Origin: an uncultured Clostridia bacterium
Lineage (GTDB): Bacteria > Bacillota > Clostridia > UBA1381
DNA length: 7,009 nt
Assembly (NCBI GenBank): GCA_934486495.1
Contig: CAKSPW010000093.1
Coordinates: 1 to 7,009, forward strand
Reading direction: 5' to 3'
Positions within the stretch are counted from its first letter, which is position 1; each line of letters begins with the position of its first letter. The notes beneath the pieces were generated by a model, which saw only the letters and a program-made list of their open reading frames with translations, had not been told where the DNA came from and did no database searches. This document shows positions 4,618 through 7,009 of the stretch, in pieces. Position numbers and translations under genes: made by a program.

Positions 4618-4641
4618 TATTCTTATATGGGGTGGTATAAT

Positions 4642-4842
4642 ATGGATATTACACCGGAAGAAAAAGAAAAATATAATAAAACCAAATACAATAACGAATA
4701 CAATAAAAATAAATATGATTCGTTGAGAATCGTTATCCCCAAAGGCAAGAAAAGCAAACTTCAAGATTATTGCAAGTCGCAAGGCATAAGCCTAAACAAG
4801 CTTATCAATAATTATATTGAGTCTTTGCCGTTGGGTGATTGA
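4642..4842 (+). CDS. RHH (Arc/CopG-like) DNA-binding protein, 66 aa
   Basis: The start is ATG 4642, with GGGGTGG (4629-4635) 6 nt upstream. An in-frame ATG at 4627 overlaps that ribosome site and is rejected. The protein has a Lys/Asn/Tyr-rich leader (ITPEEKEKYNKTKYNNEYN), a beta strand 'DSLRIVIPKGKK' near 30-41, a first helix 'KSKLQDYCKSQG' and a second helix 'SLNKLINNYIESL'. This is the typical Arc-type RHH with a G-I-S-L-N turn. Three TTGTACAA palindromes ahead of it point to autorepression. The divergent coiled-coil gene shares the control region. A minus promoter beyond its 3' end (4986-4957) would produce RNA antisense to this gene. Confidence 0.82.
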   Translation: MDITPEEKEKYNKTKYNNEYNKNKYDSLRIVIPKGKKSKLQDYCKSQGISLNKLINNYIESLPLGD

Positions 4843-4885
4843 TTGATATGCTGCAATGTGTATTTTGTTGTTAAGGTGCAATTAT

Positions 4886-4963
4886 CAATGAAGGGAATAT
4901 TTAAGCTTGTTATGTTGTTTGTGCTTGGGTTGTTGTGTTCCCTGTTGACAATTAGTATTATAC
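4886..4963. repeat. Duplicated promoter-leader module, copy 2
   Basis: Close copy of 3225-3302, with the same TCAATGAAGGGAATATTTAA start and the same GTTGACAATTAGTATTATA end. No small gene with a ribosome site follows on minus here. A transcript would instead run antisense toward the RHH gene at 4642-4842. Confidence 0.85.
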
Positions 4964-4986
4964 CATGATAGTATGGTATTTGTCTA
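4957..4986 (-). promoter_or_regulatory. Minus promoter of module copy 2 with a different operator
   Basis: TAGACA (4986-4981), 18 bp, TATAAT (4962-4957) on minus. The spacer carries ATACCAT-gatagt-ATGGTAT (4960-4979), a palindrome unlike the CGGTCAACCG site at the same place in copy 1. Confidence 0.7.
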
Positions 4987-5024
4987 TTGACATTATACAT
5001 AAATATGTAATACTATTATGGTAT
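4987..5024 (+). promoter_or_regulatory. Promoter and operator of the fourth RHH gene
   Basis: TTGACA (4987-4992), 18 bp, TACTAT (5011-5016). ATACTATTATGGTAT (5010-5024) covers the -10 and resembles the palindrome at 4960-4979, so one RHH protein could control both this promoter and the minus promoter. Confidence 0.65.
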
Positions 5025-5058
5025 GTTGTTTGTGTATTCTGTATAGTTTGGTGGTATT

Positions 5059-5277
5059 ATGGAAAATAGTGTAAATAAAAAAGCAAGTGCTGCACGTATT
5101 AGAGCAAATGCGAAGTACAACGCAAAAACATATAAACAGCTTAATGCAAATGTACGGATTGAAGATTATAATATAATAGATACTTTCTGCAAAGATAATA
5201 ATATCAGTAAAGCAAGCTTGATTGTTACCGCTTGTAAAAGATATATTGAAGATTATGTTGCTGGTGATAATGATTGA
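5059..5277 (+). CDS. RHH (Arc/CopG-like) DNA-binding protein, 72 aa
   Basis: The start is ATG 5059, with a weak GGTGG ribosome site 4-5 nt upstream. The protein has a basic leader (NKKASAARIRANAKYNAKTYKQ), beta strand 'LNANVRIED', first helix 'YNIIDTFCKDNN' and second helix 'SKASLIVTACKRYIED', matching the RHH fold. The leader NKYNAKTYK/AKYNAKTYK is shared with the protein at 3629-3826, supporting common descent. It lies beside module copy 2, and its probable operators (ATGGTAT type) sit in both its own promoter and the divergent minus promoter. The tail is acidic (VAGDND). Confidence 0.8.
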   Translation: MENSVNKKASAARIRANAKYNAKTYKQLNANVRIEDYNIIDTFCKDNNISKASLIVTACKRYIEDYVAGDND

Positions 5278-5288
5278 TTTTGTTTTTG

Positions 5289-5317
5289 TTGACTTTTAGA
5301 TTGTTTGTTGTTATAAT
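5289..5317 (+). promoter_or_regulatory. Promoter of the type I toxin mRNA
   Basis: TTGACT (5289-5294), 17 bp, TATAAT (5312-5317). Transcription would start near 5324-5327, just before GACAAGAGG, the first element mirrored in the antitoxin RNA. Confidence 0.88.
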
Positions 5318-5348
5318 GTGTATATGACAAGAGGGATTACGGCTATTC

Positions 5349-5380
5349 TAACACCTTTTTTTGATAGAATGGAGGTGTTA
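5349..5380 (+). promoter_or_regulatory. Hairpin hiding the toxin ribosome site
   Basis: TAACACCT (5349-5356) pairs with AGGTGTTA (5373-5380), burying most of the GGAGGTG ribosome site (5371-5377). Such a 5' fold delays toxin translation in type I systems. Confidence 0.8.
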
Positions 5381-5382
5381 AC

Positions 5383-5460
5383 ATGGAATATATACAAATG
5401 ATATTATTAATAGTTTTTACAGCTTTATTAATTGAATTGTTGAAGAACATAAAAAAGTAG
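5383..5460 (+). CDS. Fst/Ldr-like type I toxin peptide, 25 aa
   Basis: The start is ATG 5383, with GGAGGTG 5 nt upstream. The peptide is MEYIQMILLIVFTALLIELL followed by KNIKK: one hydrophobic membrane helix (about residues 5-20) and a basic tail. This is the size and build of the Fst/Ldr and holin-like small toxins, which insert in the membrane and upset membrane and envelope functions. It lacks the proline often seen in Fst-family helices. Family membership rests more on locus design than on residue identity. The gene lies between convergent promoters that share a central terminator; its mRNA start carries the ribosome-site hairpin and elements repeated at the start of the antisense RNA. 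Expected role: stable inheritance or stress-response addiction. Confidence 0.8.
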   Translation: MEYIQMILLIVFTALLIELLKNIKK

Positions 5461-5536
5461 CCGTCCATTTCCTACAAGATACGACTACTTTAATATAAAA
5501 TCTTTGTAGAATAACCGTGTTGTTATTCCTCTTGTC
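5450..5536 (-). ncRNA. Antisense antitoxin RNA (RNA II-like)
   Basis: It is transcribed leftward from the promoter at 5568-5540, giving an RNA of about 80-90 nt that ends at the shared hairpin with six T residues. Its 5' end (GACAAGAGG at 5536-5528, then ACGGTTATTCTA at 5518-5507) repeats the 5' end of the toxin mRNA (5326-5334, 5339-5350; 11 of 12 in the second block). This is the par design of pAD1: convergent RNAs with matching 5' repeats and a common terminator, able to pair at both ends. Confidence 0.8.
5454..5491. terminator. Shared bidirectional terminator of the type I locus
   Basis: AAAGTAG-c-CGT (5454-5464) pairs with ACG-a-CTACTTT (5481-5491), an 11-position stem with one mismatch and a 16-nt loop. 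The toxin stop codon lies in the left arm. On minus it is followed by six T residues; on plus the T run is weaker. Confidence 0.82.
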
Positions 5537-5539
5537 TAC

Positions 5540-5568
5540 ATTCTATCATATATTAATGAAGTTGTCAA
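5540..5568 (-). promoter_or_regulatory. Promoter of the antitoxin RNA
   Basis: TTGACA (5568-5563), 17 bp, TAGAAT (5545-5540) on minus. It is slightly stronger at the -35 than the opposing toxin promoter, as expected for an antitoxin kept in excess. Confidence 0.85.
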
Positions 5569-6232
5569 GATGATAGCTTTATTTTTTTTGTTTGTTTGGT
5601 ATGGGTGTATGTAGTATTGAATACTATGTGTTGTGTTTTGGGTTATTATATGGTGTAGTATTAACTGTTATATATTATGGTTTTGATTATCTGATTAATT
5701 TTTAAAAATTGTCATTTTTTCGATATAAAAAATTTTTATAGCAAATGGAAAAAATTTCAATTTCGTTTATACCGCTTTTGTTTTTTACAAAAATTTACAA
5801 TTTACTTATTATTTTACATTTATTGTCAAATTTGATACTTTTATCCCCTTAACACGCTTAAATACTTATTTAAACAAATTATCTTTTGCTAATTTCAGCC
5901 CGGAAAAAGTTCGGAATTAAACCTCATTGAGGAATAAAATTCAATGACCGGGGGGTGGCAAAAACCGCAGAACCAAGCCATTTTTTATAAATCCGTATGA
6001 GCAGGTTTATCCACACACCAACTCAAAAATCCACCTCCCACCACAACAAAACACCCACAACCCCCTCAATCGCAAAACACATCGAACTCCCCTACTACTC
6101 ACCTAACAAATCACAACTCTCTCAGCTACAAAAATCTCAGCTCCACACCACACCTCATTCCCTACTACTCAACAAATCTCCAAATAACTACCTGCAAAAT
6201 ACTCGACTGCATAAAAAACATATAAATTCAAA
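5569..6232. other. Non-coding region with palindromes, G6 tract, DnaA box and C-rich block
   Basis: I see no credible gene here. 5575-5880 is very AT-rich, with AATTTTTAAAAATT (5697-5710), TATAAAAA-A-TTTTTATA (5724-5740) and TAGTATTGAATACTA. 5922-5960 has CCTCA-T-TGAGG, CATTGA/TCAATG around 10 bp, then six G residues (5950-5955). A perfect DnaA box, TTATCCACA, lies at 6007-6015. 6010-6210 is C/A-rich and nearly free of G on the plus strand, with CCCTACTACTC repeated at 6090-6100 and 6160-6170. An origin of replication or transfer is possible but unproven. Confidence 0.5.
6007..6015 (+). promoter_or_regulatory. Perfect DnaA box
   Basis: TTATCCACA matches the DnaA consensus exactly. A single box in AT-rich DNA can occur by chance; its place between the AT palindromes and the C-rich block makes it worth noting. 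Confidence 0.5.
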
Positions 6233-6272
6233 GCAAAAAAACTCGGTATAAATCAAAAACCTATACCGAGTT
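6233..6272 (-). terminator. Strong intrinsic terminator on minus
   Basis: AACTCGGTATA (6240-6250) and TATACCGAGTT (6262-6272) form an 11-bp perfect stem. On minus the hairpin is followed by seven T residues; on plus no T run follows. It ends a minus-strand unit for which only the repeat RNA at 6350-6478 is visible upstream, hinting at a lost gene between them. Confidence 0.85.
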
Positions 6273-6344
6273 CATCATGAAAATATTTTAAGAGTTGTAT
6301 ATTTAAATTTTTTCATCGAATAATAATTTCTTTTACCATTCCAT

Positions 6345-6377
6345 AAAAGAATAAAACCCTTGCGTAATACACAAGGG
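6345..6377 (-). terminator. Terminator after the repeat RNA
   Basis: On minus CCCTTGTG (6377-6370) pairs with CGCAAGGG (6364-6357), with one G-U pair and a 5-nt loop, followed by TTTTATTCTTTT. In type III systems a leaky terminator between repeats and toxin sets the antitoxin:toxin ratio. Confidence 0.8.
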
Positions 6378-6478
6378 TCAATCTTCTATTAGGATTTCTT
6401 TTTTAAAGGTGTTACCTTCGCACCCAGTCTTTGATTGGAATTTCTTTATAACGGTGTTATCCTCACACCTAATCTTCA
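6350..6478 (-). ncRNA. Type III antitoxin-like repeat RNA (CptI/ToxI-like), no toxin seen
   Basis: A perfect minus promoter (6512-6484) starts an RNA of about 130 nt. It contains two tandem repeats of 45 and 46 nt (6470-6426, 6425-6380) and part of a third, then a terminator. Each repeat has a short hairpin (GGTGT/ACACC; GGTG/CACC) whose loop has a purine stretch (GAGGA, GAAGG) able to pair with UUCC/UCCU after the AAAGAAA segment, as in pseudoknotted type III antitoxins. Promoter, short repeats and terminator match the ToxI/CptI/TenpI arrangement, and a repeat near 45 nt fits CptI best as I recall. The toxin gene that should follow is absent. Confidence 0.55.
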
Positions 6479-6483
6479 TTTAT

Positions 6484-6512
6484 ATTATATCATTTATTTT
6501 TATTTTTGTCAA
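6484..6512 (-). promoter_or_regulatory. Consensus promoter of the repeat RNA
   Basis: TTGACA (6512-6507), 17 bp, TATAAT (6489-6484) on minus: a perfect consensus, fitting a highly expressed antitoxin RNA. Confidence 0.88.
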
Positions 6513-6556
6513 CATAAATTTATTACATTCACAAAAAAAGAATATATTAATTATAG

Positions 6557-6585
6557 TTGACATTTACAGCTCCTTATGATATAAT
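6557..6585 (+). promoter_or_regulatory. Consensus promoter of the NYN gene
   Basis: TTGACA (6557-6562), 17 bp, TATAAT (6580-6585). It is divergent from the repeat-RNA promoter 44 bp away, leaving a leader of about 110 nt before the gene at 6706. Confidence 0.88.
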
Positions 6586-6589
6586 ATAA

Positions 6590-6700
6590 TTGTAAACTAT
6601 TGTAAATAAATCGCAGGATTGTACTTGTATAGACATCCCCTGCATATAGTGGGAGTTATGTGTTTCACATAGCTCCTTCACTCTTTTACAAACGAGGTAT
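6590..6700 (+). ncRNA. Structured 5' leader of the NYN gene
   Basis: The leader can close on itself. TTGTAAA (6590-6596, repeated 6600-6606) pairs with TTTACAA (6685-6691). GCAGG (6613-6617) pairs with CCTGC (6639-6643). A 12-bp stem (6651-6662 with 6666-6677, loop of three T, two G-U pairs) extends by three more pairs after a bulge. The ribosome site (CGAGGT, 6693-6698) lies just outside the closing stem. No known riboswitch class is recognised; it may be a regulatory leader or a separate RNA. Confidence 0.5.
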
Positions 6701-6705
6701 ATTTT

Positions 6706-6870
6706 ATGAGGACAATGGTTTTTATAGATTATCAAAATTTTAATATAAGTATGAGAAATTACATATATTCCGTACAAGAAAAACCATTTAATATAGATTA
6801 CTTAAATTTGGCTCAAAAATTAAATAATAAGAATATGAAACCTCAGTTGATGTTGGAAATGCGTTTATGA
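6706..6870 (+). pseudogene. Truncated NYN-domain (PIN-like) ribonuclease, first 54 codons
   Basis: ATG 6706 follows a CGAGGT ribosome site and a consensus promoter. The protein starts MRTMVFIDYQNFNISMRNY. The run of hydrophobic residues followed by an acidic 'F-I-D-x-x-N' is the first strand and first catalytic Asp of NYN domains (DUF88/LabA type, PIN-like metal-dependent ribonucleases). 'FNIDYLNLAQKLNNK' fits the next helix. Full-length members are usually around 150-250 residues. Here the frame stops at codon 55, after a change of sequence character near 6828-6840, so the remaining acidic residues are missing. Promoter and start are intact, but an active enzyme is unlikely. Confidence 0.6.
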
Positions 6871-7009
6871 GATTTTTAAAGGACAGGGATATAAGTGGGT
6901 GCAACAAAAATAATATAGGTAAATATCTCGAAGAATCGGGAGTGGAGAAAATTCGCAAACGTATAGACAGCGAACATCCTCAGAGGATATTTCTCGGGAT
7001 ACGGCTAAT
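6831..7009 (+). pseudogene. 3' fragment resembling the C-terminus of a P4-type primase/helicase
   Basis: A frame shifted relative to the NYN start is open from 6831 (after a TAA at 6828) to the window edge. It reads ETSVDVGNAFMRFLKDRDIS ... IGKYLEESGVEKIRKRI ... QRIFLGIRL. 'F-x-x-Y-L-E-E-x-G-V-E-K-x-R' followed by a short gap and 'G-I-R-L' resembles the winged-helix end of D5/P4-family primase-helicases of phages and plasmids. There is no start codon with a ribosome site, so it looks like a gene end joined to the NYN beginning, perhaps by deletion. The primase assignment is by pattern memory only and is moderate at best. Confidence 0.42.

Noticed and set aside
4573..4782. 69-codon minus frame
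   Set aside because: Shadow of the RHH gene at 4642 and its A-rich leader; the run of Phe comes from Lys codons on the other strand.
4812..5000. 62-codon minus frame
   Set aside because: Runs across module copy 2 and a promoter; no ribosome site; not conserved in module copy 1.
5997..6251. 84-codon plus frame
   Set aside because: No ribosome site, low-complexity Ser/Thr/His/Pro/Asn composition that follows from the G-depleted C/A-rich DNA, and it runs into a terminator hairpin.
6380..6480. CRISPR array
   Set aside because: The units are contiguous, imperfect 45-46-nt repeats with no unique spacers between them, so an antitoxin-type repeat RNA fits better.
6574..6777. 67-codon minus frame
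   Set aside because: Opposes a consensus promoter, a folded leader and the NYN start; no ribosome site.

Overview
The window reads as AT-rich, low-GC Gram-positive (Firmicutes/Clostridia-like) accessory DNA. AGGAGG-type ribosome sites precede most genes, and several promoters match TTGACA-17-TATAAT exactly. Small Cro/CI-type and ribbon-helix-helix (RHH) regulators dominate, and addiction-type RNA loci are present. No chromosomal housekeeping gene is visible. A plasmid, an integrative element or the early region of a prophage would all fit; the sequence alone does not decide between them.

Layout. Positions 1-1517 hold three minus-strand genes of unknown function, one cut by the window edge, with a terminator between the second and third. 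Positions 1518-2000 hold their promoter and a probable minus-strand structured RNA, whose promoter is divergent from the next gene. Positions 2000-2961 hold three small plus-strand helix-turn-helix genes, each behind its own inverted-repeat operators. Positions 3049-3325 hold a minus-strand 40-residue gene with a regulated promoter and folded leader. Positions 3436-3826 hold two overlapping RHH genes. Positions 3837-4406 hold a minus-strand coiled-coil gene with its own terminator and operator-overlapped promoter. Positions 4445-4842 and 4957-5277 hold two more RHH genes with their own operators. Positions 5289-5568 form a complete Fst/par-like type I toxin-antitoxin locus. Positions 5569-6232 appear non-coding, with AT palindromes, a G6 tract, a perfect DnaA box and a strand-asymmetric C/A-rich block. 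Positions 6233-6512 hold a minus-strand RNA of about two 45-nt repeats plus terminator, resembling a type III (CptI/ToxI-like) antitoxin without its toxin. Positions 6557-7009 hold a promoter, a folded leader and a truncated NYN-domain gene that runs into a reading frame resembling the C-terminus of a P4-type primase.

How the parts may work together (inference). The middle of the window looks like a bank of small autoregulated repressors, several facing a divergent minus-strand unit that shares their operators. One promoter-leader module of about 78 bp occurs twice (3225-3302 and 4886-4963), each time beside a different RHH gene. The leader is conserved between copies, but the palindrome inside the promoter is not, as expected if duplicated repressor-operator pairs have diverged. 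The type I locus and the type III-like RNA would fit stability or phage-defence functions of a mobile element.
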